In this document: positions 25,390 through 33,976 of the stretch, piece by piece
How positions within the stretch are numbered: position 1 is the first letter of the stretch
Layout: every line of letters begins with the position of its first letter
The notes under the pieces: model-generated
What the model saw: only the letters and a program-made list of their open reading frames with translations
Database searches by the model: none
What the model was told of the DNA's origin: nothing
Program-made: the position numbers and the translations under genes
NCBI GenBank assembly: GCA_003142095.1
Contig: PLON01000041.1
Span: forward strand, 137,228-182,061
Length of the DNA: 44,834 bases
Direction of reading: 5' to 3'
DNA from: Acidimicrobiaceae bacterium
Lineage (GTDB): Bacteria; Actinomycetota; Acidimicrobiia; Acidimicrobiales; RAAP-2

Positions 25390-26915
25390 AGTTCGCTCGT
25401 GATGCGCGGAAAGAGCGACGCCCCCTTTTCGACCGGTCCGCCGGGATAGAGACCCCAAGTCGCTACCGCGCCGAACGGTCCAGAATCGGGCGCACCCCTG
25501 AGGCCGATGCGTCGCCAAATCTCCTCGGCCACCGACGGCATGGCCGGTGAGATCAAGATCGTGACCAGGCGGATTGCTTCTAGGGCGTCGCCCATCACCG
25601 CGTCCACGGCGCTCCCCGGTTCCATCTTCCACGGCGCGTGGGTCTCCAGGTAGGCGTTCGTAGCCCCGACGAGATCGAAAGTCACCTCGAGGGCGCGCTG
25701 CGGCGCAAAGTTCTCCCACGCCTCTGCCGCCTTTGCGGTCGTGGCTTCGGCGACTGCGCGCAGCGTCGAGTCGCTCTGCGGCAAGGGACCGACGCCGGCG
25801 CACTTGGACGAGACGACCGCGGCGACACGCGCGACGAGGTTCCCGAGGTTGTTCGCGAGGTCGGTGTTGTAACGCGCCGCGATTCCCTCCAACGAGAACT
25901 CACCGTCGTTGCCGAGGGCCGTTTCGCGCAACAAGTAGTAACGCAGGGGGTCGACACCAAATTCTTGACTGAGCGCAATCGGTTCGATATCGCTCACTTT
26001 GACGCCACCTTCGGCCGCCATGGTTTTGCCGAGCTTCTCGCCACCCACCAGCAGCCAGCCGTTGACGTGCACGTGGTGCACGGGTTCGAGACCGGCCGCC
26101 ATGCACATCGCCGGCCACCAGACGCAGTGAAAACGCAGGATCTCCTTACCGATCAGGTGGTTCGAGTGTGGCCACCACCGGGCCACTTCCTCGTCGTCGC
26201 GACCGTAGCCGATCACCGTCAGGTAGTTGATCAGCGCGTCGTACCAGACGTAAAAGACGTGGCGTTCGTCCCAGGGAACGGGCACGCCCCAGGTGATTGA
26301 CGTGCGGGTAATCGAGATGTCCTTCAAGCCGCCTTTCATGAAGGAGTACGCCTCGTTGCGCTTCGTTTCGGGCGTGACGAACCCGGGATGCGTGTCGTAG
26401 AACTCAATCAGGCGATCCTCAAAGGCGCTCAACTGAAAGAACCAGTTCTCCTCTTCCATTTCGGTGAGGACGCGATGGTGAATCGGACAACTCCCGTTGT
26501 CACTCGCTTCTAGGGTGTAATAGTCCTCGCAGCTCACGCAGTAGAGACCCTTGTAGACATCCTTGTAGATGTACCCGTTCTCGTAGATCACCGAGAGAAA
26601 CTTCTGCACCGTTTCGTAGTGGCGCGGCTCGGTGGTGCGAATGAAGTCGTCGTAACTGATGTTGAGCGCCGACCAGGCCTCGCGAAAACGCTCCGACATC
26701 AGGTCGGTCCACTCGGCCGGGCTCTTCCCGTTCTTTTCCGCGGCGTCGGCCATCTTCTGGCCGTGTTCGTCGGTCCCGGTCATGAACTTCACGTCATCGC
26801 CGGCCAGGCGGTGCCAGCGCGCCAACGCGTCCGCGTTGACCGTCGTATAGGCCGAGCCCACGTGCGGGGCGTCATTGGCGTAGTAGATGGGTGTGGTGAT
26901 GTAGAAGCGGCCCAT
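25386..26915 (-). CDS. metG: Methionyl-tRNA synthetase with altered KMSKS loop
   Basis: A 509-residue class I synthetase that charges tRNA-Met. The HIGH-type motif is APHVGSAYT (His18), the tRNA-recognition and catalytic regions TGTDEHGQK, YCVSCEDYYT with SCPIHH, and FHCVWWPAMCMAAG are clear. The KMSKS loop is KLGKT (residues 294-298), keeping the two Lys but losing Met and Ser. The C-terminal dimerisation (EMAP-like) domain is absent, as in actinobacteria. The start ATG has no Shine-Dalgarno; TAACCT lies 6 nt upstream and overlaps the rsmI stop, so a leaderless mRNA is likely. Confidence 0.96.
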   Translation of the reverse strand: MGRFYITTPIYYANDAPHVGSAYTTVNADALARWHRLAGDDVKFMTGTDEHGQKMADAAEKNGKSPAEWTDLMSERFREAWSALNISYDDFIRTTEPRHYETVQKFLSVIYENGYIYKDVYKGLYCVSCEDYYTLEASDNGSCPIHHRVLTEMEEENWFFQLSAFEDRLIEFYDTHPGFVTPETKRNEAYSFMKGGLKDISITRTSITWGVPVPWDERHVFYVWYDALINYLTVIGYGRDDEEVARWWPHSNHLIGKEILRFHCVWWPAMCMAAGLEPVHHVHVNGWLLVGGEKLGKTMAAEGGVKVSDIEPIALSQEFGVDPLRYYLLRETALGNDGEFSLEGIAARYNTDLANNLGNLVARVAAVVSSKCAGVGPLPQSDSTLRAVAEATTAKAAEAWENFAPQRALEVTFDLVGATNAYLETHAPWKMEPGSAVDAVMGDALEAIRLVTILISPAMPSVAEEIWRRIGLRGAPDSGPFGAVATWGLYPGGPVEKGASLFPRITSEL

Positions 26916-26927
26916 GAATAGAGGTTA
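26916..26927 (-). promoter_or_regulatory. -10 box TAACCT directly before metG
   Basis: TAACCT (26922-26927, minus strand) is followed by CTATTC and the ATG. It lies in the 13-nt gap after rsmI and fits the leaderless pattern. Confidence 0.5.
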
Positions 26928-26928
26928 G

Positions 26929-27792
26929 TTACTTGGTCGAGCCGTCTTTTCGTGAGGCGAGCGCGAGTTGGTAGACGTCGCGGTGAGGAACCCCGAGCAT
27001 GCTCGACACGTAGTTAACGGCGTCGCGGGTTGTGACTCCTTCACTCCACTGTTCGGCGAGGGCCGCGAGAACAACCTCGTCGCTGACGATGTCGGAGAGC
27101 GTGGCGCCATCCAAGACGACAACGACTTCGCCGAGGATCTCGCGGTGCGATAACTCGTCTGACACCTCGCTCAAGGTTCCGCGGATCACTTCTTCGTGCA
27201 ACTTCGTCAGTTCTCGCGCCACCGCCGCACGGCGCCCGGGAAAGCGTTCGGCCAGTTCTCCCACGACTGACGCCACGCGCTGGGGCGACTCGTAAAAGAC
27301 AATGGTCCGCTCCTCGCTCGCCCACTCTTCGTAGCGCCGGGCTCGTTCGCCCGACTTACGTGGCAGAAATCCTTCCATGACGAATCGCTCAGTCGAGAGG
27401 CCACTCACCGTCAAGGCGGCGATGACGGCGGAGGGACCCGGGGCAGTCGTCACGCGCAGCCCCGCGTCAATGACCGCGGCGACGACTCGCGTGCCCGGAT
27501 CAGAGATTCCCGGCGTTCCGGCGTCGCTGATGAGAACGACCAGTTCTCCGGCCGACACTCGCGCGATTACTTGGGCGCTCTGGGCCACCTCGTTGTGTTC
27601 GTGCAGAGACTGGAGCCGCCCGCCCGACGGGATGTCGTGGGCGCTGAACAGGGTGCGAGAGTGACGGGTGTCCTCGCAGTAGATAACGTCGGCGCGGCGA
27701 AAGAGATCGAGAGCGCGAGCCGAGAGGTCTCCGAGGTTGCCGAGGGGCGTCGCCACGAGCACCAACTCTCCGACAGTCTTGGTTTCATCCAC
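26929..27792 (-). CDS. rsmI: 16S rRNA 2'-O-ribose C1402 methyltransferase
   Basis: A 287-residue SAM-dependent methylase of the tetrapyrrole-methylase fold that modifies C1402 in the 30S P site. Motifs: LVLVATPLGNLGDLSARAL, YCEDTRHSRTL, LISDAGTPGISDPG, APGPSAVIAALTVSGL, FYESPQRV and REITKLHEE-like ARELTKLHEEV. The start is a GTG with GAGGA about 7 nt upstream. It is divergent from bL37 and lies 13 nt before metG. With rsmA, bS22 and bL37 it makes this region rich in ribosome-maturation genes. Confidence 0.96.
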   Translation of the reverse strand: MDETKTVGELVLVATPLGNLGDLSARALDLFRRADVIYCEDTRHSRTLFSAHDIPSGGRLQSLHEHNEVAQSAQVIARVSAGELVVLISDAGTPGISDPGTRVVAAVIDAGLRVTTAPGPSAVIAALTVSGLSTERFVMEGFLPRKSGERARRYEEWASEERTIVFYESPQRVASVVGELAERFPGRRAAVARELTKLHEEVIRGTLSEVSDELSHREILGEVVVVLDGATLSDIVSDEVVLAALAEQWSEGVTTRDAVNYVSSMLGVPHRDVYQLALASRKDGSTK

Positions 27793-27830
27793 GTCTGGTC
27801 CTCGTTTGGCTCACGACCGACAACACCCAC

Positions 27831-27844
27831 TAACATTGTCACCT
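27831..27844 (+). promoter_or_regulatory. -10 box TAACAT before the bL37 gene
   Basis: TAACAT (27831-27836) lies 8 nt before the ATG; a TTGGCT at 27806-27811 is a weak -35 with a 19-nt spacer. There is no Shine-Dalgarno. Confidence 0.5.
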
Positions 27845-27928
27845 ATGTCAAAGCGGACCGTGAAACGCAAACTACGCGCCAAGAAGAAGGCCAACCACGG
27901 TAAGAAGCCGAACTGCGGCCGGGGTTAG
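27845..27928 (+). CDS. Large ribosomal protein bL37-like mini protein
   Basis: A 27-residue, very basic peptide (MSKRTVKRKLRAKKK followed by ANHGKKPNCGRG). The KANHGKKPN block matches, from memory, the mycobacterial 50S protein bL37 (24 residues with KANHGKRPN). It has a Cys near the end that the mycobacterial protein lacks. It is monocistronic, with a leaderless-type promoter, and its stop overlaps the convergent GDPD gene by 4 nt. Too short for most gene finders. Confidence 0.85.
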   Translation: MSKRTVKRKLRAKKKANHGKKPNCGRG

Positions 27929-28788
27929 TTCCCGTCCCCGTCCAGTTTTCCGTCCCACGCACAGCCCCGCTCCTCTAAGAGCGCGGCCAGCACCGTCGGA
28001 CGATCGCTTACCAGTCCGTCGACACCCAAGTCGATAAGGCGTGACATCTCCTCGACGTCGTTGATCGTCCACACGTGCACGGCGATGCCCGCCTGGTGGG
28101 CCGCGTCGACAAACGACTCGGTCACGACGTCAATCTCGCCGTAGCGCGCCGGCACCTGAAAGGCCGCCACTGGCGGGACGATGGGGACCTTAAGGTGCGA
28201 AAAATAGAACGCCGCCGTTTCGTTCGTGGCGGCCGACGTGGCCACCTCGGGTGCGAAGGCGCGAAAGCGCTGGATGGCGTCGTCGTGAAACGACGCCACG
28301 ACGACCCGATCGTTCATTTCGAGATGGCGCAGCTCCCGGGCGAGTAGCTCTTCATACGGCTCAACGAGTGGCGCCGTGCCCTTGATGTCCAAATTCAACA
28401 GGACGCCGGGGAAGGCCGTCGCCACCTCATCGAGTGTCGCGACGCCGTAGCGTCGATCGTCGGGCGCACGTCCACGAAGTAGATACTCATCGGGCTTTCG
28501 CCCTGGCGTCACGACGTCGCCGTCGATCCACCAGTAGGCGTTATCCATTCGCGCGAGCTCCTCAAGGGACATCTGCGCGATGATCCCTTCGTGGTTCGTC
28601 GTGCGATCGACGGTGGCGTCATGAGAGACGACGATGCGGTGATCATTCGTCGCGTGCACGTCGAGCTCAATGGCGGTGGCTCCGACGGCCAGAGCGTGAG
28701 CGATTGCGGCGAGCGTCGACGACGGGCCCTCGAACGATCCGCCTTGATGCGCGAAGGCGATCACCCGTCGCGCGAGCCATGGGCTCAC
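27925..28788 (-). CDS. Glycerophosphodiester phosphodiesterase
   Basis: A 287-residue TIM-barrel enzyme of the GDPD family that cleaves glycerophosphodiesters to glycerol 3-phosphate and an alcohol. The metal and catalytic residues are in FAHQGGSFEGPSSTLAA (the first His of the usual HRG is HQG), AIELDVHATNDHRIVVSHD and LDRTTN-like VDRTTN. C-terminal VHVWTINDVEEM and GVDGLVSDRP are standard. No signal peptide, so it acts in the cytosol. The start is the GTG overlapping the DUF3817 stop (GTGA). The HRG to HQG change is small but should be noted because Arg binds the phosphate. Confidence 0.92.
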   Translation of the reverse strand: MSPWLARRVIAFAHQGGSFEGPSSTLAAIAHALAVGATAIELDVHATNDHRIVVSHDATVDRTTNHEGIIAQMSLEELARMDNAYWWIDGDVVTPGRKPDEYLLRGRAPDDRRYGVATLDEVATAFPGVLLNLDIKGTAPLVEPYEELLARELRHLEMNDRVVVASFHDDAIQRFRAFAPEVATSAATNETAAFYFSHLKVPIVPPVAAFQVPARYGEIDVVTESFVDAAHQAGIAVHVWTINDVEEMSRLIDLGVDGLVSDRPTVLAALLEERGCAWDGKLDGDGN

Positions 28789-29111
28789 TTCGCCGGCAGT
28801 CCCCGGGGGTAGAGCTTGAGGCGCATTCGATACTCGAGGTAAAAGGCGAGGCCCGGGACGAAACCTGCGAAAAACATCATGCCGAGGTAGAGCACGTTGA
28901 GGCGGAATCTGATGACGAGGTTGAAGCACATAATCATGTAAATCGGGTACAGGATGATGCCGTGGCCAATGCCGACCACGTCCACGAAGAGGTGAATGTG
29001 GTCCCAGAACTTAAGGTCAACGATGTGCAATAAGAGAGTGACGAAAAGGACCAGAAGTGTTGAACCGGTGATAAACGACATCGCTCGATAGCGACGAAAC
29101 GTTGCATCCAC
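28785..29111 (-). CDS. DUF3817 family membrane protein
   Basis: A 108-residue protein with three hydrophobic helices (SFITGSTLLVLFVTLLLHIV; VVGIGHGIILYPIYMIMCF; VLYLGMMFFAGFVPGLAFYL). The VGIGHGIILY and AGFVPGLAFYLEYRMR stretches match DUF3817, a family of small actinobacterial membrane proteins of unknown role. The GTG start shares one base with the stop of the upstream gene, and its own stop overlaps the GDPD start, so all three are probably translated as a unit. Confidence 0.8.
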   Translation of the reverse strand: MDATFRRYRAMSFITGSTLLVLFVTLLLHIVDLKFWDHIHLFVDVVGIGHGIILYPIYMIMCFNLVIRFRLNVLYLGMMFFAGFVPGLAFYLEYRMRLKLYPRGLPAK

Positions 29112-29491
29112 TAATGACCCCAGAGACGTTTCTTGGGAGTGTGCGACAACTGCGCGAGGTGATCGTTATAGGCCGCGAGTGAGGGGTCTTCGCCCTCGCT
29201 GGCGGCCGCGCGCTCGCGTTCGGCCTGTGCGTCCGCTCGCATCTTCTCTTCGTACTCGCGCCGAGCCTTTTCTTTGTGTTCACCCACCTTCTCCATGTTC
29301 AACATGGAGTACCAACCGACGATTCCCAAGACGCCGATGAGCGGCCACTCAATGGCGTAGAGAAAACTGAGCGAGTTTCCTTGAACGGCTCGCCCGACCT
29401 GCCACCAGGCCGCAAGAGCGCAGAGCACGATCCAAAAGATGAGGGCAAAGTGCAATCCGATTGCTCGAAGGGTAAAATACTTTCGACGCAC
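29111..29491 (-). CDS. Two-helix membrane protein with charged cytoplasmic tail
   Basis: A 126-residue protein. Two transmembrane helices (IGLHFALIFWIVLCALAAWW, residues ~11-31; WPLIGVLGIVGWYSMLN, ~49-65) are joined by a short loop with GNSLSFLYAIEWP, then a strongly charged helical tail (EKARREYEEKMRADAQAERERAAAS). Similar proteins occur in other actinobacteria next to DUF3817, but I know of no function. The start is a GTG with TAGGAT 6 nt upstream and no Shine-Dalgarno. It is the first gene of the unit with DUF3817 and GDPD and is divergent from ctaG. Confidence 0.7.
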   Translation of the reverse strand: MRRKYFTLRAIGLHFALIFWIVLCALAAWWQVGRAVQGNSLSFLYAIEWPLIGVLGIVGWYSMLNMEKVGEHKEKARREYEEKMRADAQAERERAAASEGEDPSLAAYNDHLAQLSHTPKKRLWGH

Positions 29492-29503
29492 CGATCCATC
29501 CTA
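29492..29503 (-). promoter_or_regulatory. -10 box TAGGAT before the two-helix protein gene
   Basis: TAGGAT (29498-29503, minus strand) is followed by GGATCG and the GTG start. It fits the leaderless pattern. Confidence 0.55.
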
Positions 29504-29536
29504 CTGAACGAATTCCCGTCATAAAAAAGGGCCTCC

Positions 29537-29548
29537 TAAGATGGACCA
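29537..29548 (+). promoter_or_regulatory. -10 box TAAGAT before ctaG
   Basis: TAAGAT (29537-29542) lies 6 nt before the GTG at 29549 and so decides this start over the in-frame ATG 12 nt further on. Confidence 0.55.
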
Positions 29549-30388
29549 GTGCCCTCCACGATGATTATGCCGTTCTCCTGGCACCATCTGAACCACTGGG
29601 ATCTCGCGGTACTGCCAATGATTCTCTTGGTCGGCGCCGCGGCACTGTACGCCTGGGGCGTACGACGCACGGGGCCGTGGCCCCGCGTGCGCGACGTCTG
29701 TTTCGGGCTCGGACTGCTCGTGACGTTCATTGCGACCCAAACCTTTATCGGCGCGTACGACATGGAGTACTTCAGCGACCATATGGTTCAACATCTTTTG
29801 TTGATCATGGTGGCGGCTCCCCTCTTCGCCCTAAGTGCACCCCTGGACCTCGCCTACCAGAGCGGCACCGACGCGATTCGACGTTTCCTCGACGGGAAGT
29901 TCATGGCGAAGGTCACGCACCCACTCTTCGCCTTCGCTCTGTACTTCGCCTTTATCCCCTTCACCCACCTCACGAGCTTCATGAACCTGATGATGACCCA
30001 CCCGTGGATCCATCGCGTGGAGCAGATCGCCTTCCTCGTCGTGGGCTACCTCTTCTTTCGCGTGGCGTTCGGACTCGAACGTGGCTACAAACTGCACCCC
30101 GGACTTTGTCTGGTGTACGTGATGGCGGCCGTACCGGTTGACACCTTCACTGGGCTGGTACTCTCGATGTCCTCGCGAGTTCCCTTTTCGAGTTACGCCG
30201 CGATGGCCCCGACGGGATCGTCCAAGGCGTGGATGTTGTCGAACATCAAACTCGGTGGCGGCATCATGTGGATTGGCGGCGACGCGCTCATGCTGCTCGC
30301 GTTGATCCCGATTGGCATCATGTGGGTGAAGTGGGAGACCGTGCGCACGAGAGAACTCGACGCCGTCCTCGACGCCCAGGGCATTTAA
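29549..30388 (+). CDS. ctaG: Cytochrome c oxidase assembly protein, CtaG family
   Basis: A 279-residue polytopic membrane protein with about seven helices, of the caa3-type CtaG family needed for copper delivery to or assembly of cytochrome c oxidase. The family motif DHMVQHLLLIMVAAPLFALS is near residues 77-96; other conserved His residues are in WHHLNHWD at the N-terminus and THPWIHRVEQ. The start is the GTG at 29549 because of the TAAGAT box 6 nt upstream. It directly abuts the convergent PfkB kinase (stop codons TAA and TAG on opposite strands with no base between). No oxidase subunits are in the window. Confidence 0.88.
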   Translation: MPSTMIMPFSWHHLNHWDLAVLPMILLVGAAALYAWGVRRTGPWPRVRDVCFGLGLLVTFIATQTFIGAYDMEYFSDHMVQHLLLIMVAAPLFALSAPLDLAYQSGTDAIRRFLDGKFMAKVTHPLFAFALYFAFIPFTHLTSFMNLMMTHPWIHRVEQIAFLVVGYLFFRVAFGLERGYKLHPGLCLVYVMAAVPVDTFTGLVLSMSSRVPFSSYAAMAPTGSSKAWMLSNIKLGGGIMWIGGDALMLLALIPIGIMWVKWETVRTRELDAVLDAQGI

Positions 30389-31426
30389 CTAGAGGAGTCC
30401 CGCCTCAATCCCGAGCTCTTCGAGATCGTTTTCGGGCCGTGCCCCGAGGTGGGTGATGATCTCACCGGCACAGAGCGAACCGAGTTCGGCCGCTTCGACG
30501 GGGTCGGCGCCGAGAGCGAGCCCGTAGAGAAAGCCCGAGGCGAACATGTCACCGGCCCCGTTTTGGTCGATCACATGCTCCACCTCCATGGCGGGCACAC
30601 TCACCACGCCCGACACGGTTGCGACGTCGGCACCTTGGGGGCCGCGCGTAACGACGGCGAGCACGCCGATCTCGTCGAGTGCCTCGAAGGCCAACTCGAG
30701 GCGGTCGAACTGAAAGAGCGAGAGGATCTCGGTCTCGTTGGCGAGTAACACGTCGACGTCGGTCGTGACGAGATCGAGAAAGTCGCGGCGGTGACGACTG
30801 ACGCAGAACATGTCCGATAGTGACAACGCGACCATGGAGTCGTGCTCGTGGGCGAAGTTGACCACTTTGCGAATCGACTCTTTGGCGGGCGGGAGATCGA
30901 AGAGATAGCCCTCGACGTAGGTGATCTCGGAGCGCGCGATGAGTTCGCCGTGAATATCGTTGACGTTCAGCTTGTTCGAGGCACCGAGGTACGTCGCCAT
31001 GGTGCGCTGCGCGTCACTCGTAATGAACACGTGACACCGTCCGGTCACACCCTCACCGGCCTTGGCGACCGCGAGGTCGAGTTCGACGCCCATGGAAGCG
31101 AGATCGTGTCGAAAGCGTTCTCCGAACTCGTCGTTCGCCACTTTGCCGATGTAGCCGCACGTTCCACCGAGTGCCGCGACGCCGGCGATGGAGTTCGCGA
31201 CCGATCCGCCCGACATCTGAACGGTCGCGCCCATGGCGTTATAAAAGGTCTCGAGTTGGTCCTCTTCGATGAGGGACATCGCCGCCTTCACCAGTCCGAG
31301 CGTCTTGTAGACCTCGTCCACGTCCTCGATAATGATGTCGAGCATGGCGTTGCCGATGCCCGTCACCGCGAGGCGATTGGGACCGGGTTTTTGTCGCAAC
31401 GAGACGGGCGTCGGGGTAGAACTCAC
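30389..31426 (-). CDS. PfkB-family kinase, probable adenosine kinase
   Basis: A 345-residue ribokinase-fold enzyme. The substrate lid region includes GNAMLDIIIEDVDE and SGGSVANSIAGVAALGG, and the catalytic anion hole and Asp are in QNGAGDMFASGFLYGLALG. The length and N-terminal LDIIIEDVDE(x)6LGLVKAAMSL pattern are closest to adenosine kinases, which make AMP from adenosine and ATP. Fructokinase or another nucleoside/sugar kinase cannot be ruled out. The GTG start has TACGCT 6 nt upstream and no Shine-Dalgarno, so the mRNA is probably leaderless. It is divergent from pepN. Confidence 0.85.
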   Translation of the reverse strand: MSSTPTPVSLRQKPGPNRLAVTGIGNAMLDIIIEDVDEVYKTLGLVKAAMSLIEEDQLETFYNAMGATVQMSGGSVANSIAGVAALGGTCGYIGKVANDEFGERFRHDLASMGVELDLAVAKAGEGVTGRCHVFITSDAQRTMATYLGASNKLNVNDIHGELIARSEITYVEGYLFDLPPAKESIRKVVNFAHEHDSMVALSLSDMFCVSRHRRDFLDLVTTDVDVLLANETEILSLFQFDRLELAFEALDEIGVLAVVTRGPQGADVATVSGVVSVPAMEVEHVIDQNGAGDMFASGFLYGLALGADPVEAAELGSLCAGEIITHLGARPENDLEELGIEAGLL

Positions 31427-31438
31427 CAGAAGAGCGTA
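31427..31438 (-). promoter_or_regulatory. -10 box TACGCT before the PfkB kinase
   Basis: TACGCT (31433-31438, minus strand) is followed by CTTCTG and the GTG start, in a 39-nt divergent gap. Confidence 0.6.
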
Positions 31439-31451
31439 AGCGATTTCGTTC

Positions 31452-31465
31452 TAGGGTAGTGATTG
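31452..31465 (+). promoter_or_regulatory. -10 box TAGGGT before pepN
   Basis: TAGGGT (31452-31457) lies 8 nt before the ATG at 31466, with no Shine-Dalgarno. A TTG just upstream (31463) is also in frame. Confidence 0.45.
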
Positions 31466-33970
31466 ATGACTGCCTCTAAAAACCCCTATCGTCTCGCCCG
31501 AACCGTCGTTCCCTCTGCGTATCGAATATTCATCACCCCTGACCTCGACGCCTTCACCTTCAGCGGACGCGTGGAGATTGACGTCGACTTCACCGAGACG
31601 GTGAGCGAACTGACCCTCAACGCCGTCGAACTCGAACTTGGTGCCGCTACGGTCAGCGCAGACGGTACGAGTTATCGCTCCCTCGAGCACCGACTCGACG
31701 ACACCTACGAAACCGCGACGTTCGTGTTCGAACGCGAGCTTCCAGCGGGTCCCGCCATCGTGGAGATCGCTTTCGACGGAATCTTGAACGATCAACTGCA
31801 CGGCTTTTACCGTTCGACCTACACCGACGAGAGCGGCGTCGAGCACGTCATCGCCACGACGCAGTTCGAAAACACTGACGCGCGACGCGCCTTTCCCTGT
31901 TGGGACGAGCCAGCCTTCAAAGCGACCTACCAAGTGAATCTCACGATACCTAGTCACCTCTCGGCGTATTCCAACTCACCGGTCGAATCCGACACCAATC
32001 TCGGCAACGGCCAGCGCACCGTGAGCTATCGCCCGACCATGATCATGTCGACGTACCTTGTTGCGTGGGTCGTGGGACCCTTCGACGAGAGCGAGACAAT
32101 CGACGTCGACGGAGTGCCGCTACGAGTGATTACGCCGCTCGGCAAAGTGCACTTGAGCGGGCTCGCGCTCGAGGCGGGTGCGTTCGCGCTGCGGTTCTTC
32201 TCCGAGTACTTCAACATTCCCTACCCCGGTGAGAAGCTCGACATGATCGCGATCCCGGACTTCTCCATGGGAGCGATGGAAAACCTCGGATGCATCACGT
32301 ACCGCGAGACCGCCCTGTTGGTGGACCCGGCCACCGCGTCGCAACCCGAAATCCAGCGCGTCGCGGAAGTTGTCCATCACGAGATCGCCCACATGTGGTT
32401 TGGCGACCTCGTCACCATGGCCTGGTGGGAAGGGATCTGGCTCAACGAAGCGTTCGCCACCTTCATGCAACTCATCTGCACCAACGCTTTTCGACCGCAG
32501 TGGCGAGTGTGGGTCAACCAGGTCACATTCCGCGATATAGCCCTCCAGATCGACGGGCTCCACGCGACGCGACCAATTGAATATGAGGTGATCTCGCCCG
32601 ACGACACCAACGGCATGTTCGACGTGTTGACCTACGAAAAGGGTGGCTCGGTCCTGCGCATGCTCGAGCAGTACCTCGGAGAAGAGGTCTTCCGTGACGG
32701 GATCCGGCTCTACTTGAAGAAGCACAGCTACGCGAACGCGATTACGACCGACCTGTGGGACGCGCTGGAGGAAAATTCCGGTCAACCCGTGCGCAATGTC
32801 ATGGACACGTGGATTCTCCAAGGCGGAGTGCCCCTCGTCACGCTCGAGTCTGGGCGCGTTACGCAGAAGCCCTTTAGCTATCTTCCCGTGAACGGCCCGA
32901 GCGCCATTGGGAGCCACTGGCTCGTGCCACTGCTCACGCGCTCCCTTGATGGCGGCCGCGCCTCTCGACACCTGCTGGGTGAGGAGGCGATCGAGATCAC
33001 CGACGCGGCTCCCGTCGTGTTGAACGCCGGCGGATCCGGCGTCTTTCGTTCGCGCTACAGCTCAGCAGAACTCGCGCAACTTGCGCCGCGCGTGAGCGAA
33101 CTAGAAGAACTCGAACGTGCCACTTTGCTCTCCGACTCCTACGCGGCGTTGCTGGCCAACGCGATCACCTGGAAAGACTTCTACGCGGTGGCGAATGGAC
33201 TCGGCGATCAAGACGAGCCGAATCCTTGGGAGACGGTGGCAGTGGCACTCGACATGGTGCGGCGTCCATTGAACGACTCACAGCGCGTGAAAGTTCGTGA
33301 CCAAGCCCGGACTCTCTTCACCCCGCAGCTGACCCGACTCGGCTGGGATCCGAAGCCTGGCGACGGCGAACTCGCCCCGCAGCTTCGCGCGATTGTTATC
33401 TCAACGCTCGGCGTGGTGGGCGAGGACGAGGAAGTTCAAGCGAAAGCTGTGCGTCGCTTCGAGGCCAACGAATTGAACGGCGACATCGCAGCGGCGATCT
33501 TGCGCGTTGTCGCCAACCTCGACCGACCGGGCGACTACGACACGTTTCTTCAGCACTATCGTGACGCGGCGACCCCTCAAGAAGAGATGCGCTACCAGAT
33601 TGGGCTGTGGGCGTTTCGCGACGAAGCCGTGGCGCTTGACGCGGCCCGACGCACGCTGCGCGAATTCCGGAGTCAGGACGCGCCGCTCATTTATCCCGCA
33701 TTGATGCGTAACGAAGTGACGGGGCCTGCCGTCTGGCGCTTTGTCACCGACAACTGGGATGAAGTGACGAAGCGGATCTCCTCGAATCATCACGCGCGGC
33801 TCGCCTACTCGGTGTACACCTTCATCAAGGACCCGACCTTCGCCGCCGAAGTGGAAGCCTTTCACGTCGCGCACCCCGTCCCCGGTGGCTACCCCGCCAA
33901 CGTGAACCAAAGCCTGGAACGACTGCGCGTGGGATTGGCGTTCGCTGACGTTATTCGACGGCAGTTCTAA
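31466..33970 (+). CDS. pepN: M1-family aminopeptidase N
   Basis: An 834-residue zinc metallopeptidase that removes N-terminal residues from peptides, cytosolic in bacteria. The substrate-binding GAMEN motif is in SMGAMENLG, and the zinc site HEIAH (His305, Glu306, His309) is followed 18 residues later by Glu328 in WLNEAFATFMQ. The N-terminal beta domain and a full C-terminal ERAP1-like helical domain are present, giving the length of actinobacterial PepN. The ATG at 31466 is preferred, with TAGGGT upstream. The GDT1-type transporter follows after 6 nt. Confidence 0.95.
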   Translation: MTASKNPYRLARTVVPSAYRIFITPDLDAFTFSGRVEIDVDFTETVSELTLNAVELELGAATVSADGTSYRSLEHRLDDTYETATFVFERELPAGPAIVEIAFDGILNDQLHGFYRSTYTDESGVEHVIATTQFENTDARRAFPCWDEPAFKATYQVNLTIPSHLSAYSNSPVESDTNLGNGQRTVSYRPTMIMSTYLVAWVVGPFDESETIDVDGVPLRVITPLGKVHLSGLALEAGAFALRFFSEYFNIPYPGEKLDMIAIPDFSMGAMENLGCITYRETALLVDPATASQPEIQRVAEVVHHEIAHMWFGDLVTMAWWEGIWLNEAFATFMQLICTNAFRPQWRVWVNQVTFRDIALQIDGLHATRPIEYEVISPDDTNGMFDVLTYEKGGSVLRMLEQYLGEEVFRDGIRLYLKKHSYANAITTDLWDALEENSGQPVRNVMDTWILQGGVPLVTLESGRVTQKPFSYLPVNGPSAIGSHWLVPLLTRSLDGGRASRHLLGEEAIEITDAAPVVLNAGGSGVFRSRYSSAELAQLAPRVSELEELERATLLSDSYAALLANAITWKDFYAVANGLGDQDEPNPWETVAVALDMVRRPLNDSQRVKVRDQARTLFTPQLTRLGWDPKPGDGELAPQLRAIVISTLGVVGEDEEVQAKAVRRFEANELNGDIAAAILRVVANLDRPGDYDTFLQHYRDAATPQEEMRYQIGLWAFRDEAVALDAARRTLREFRSQDAPLIYPALMRNEVTGPAVWRFVTDNWDEVTKRISSNHHARLAYSVYTFIKDPTFAAEVEAFHVAHPVPGGYPANVNQSLERLRVGLAFADVIRRQF

Positions 33971-33976
33971 CTCTCG

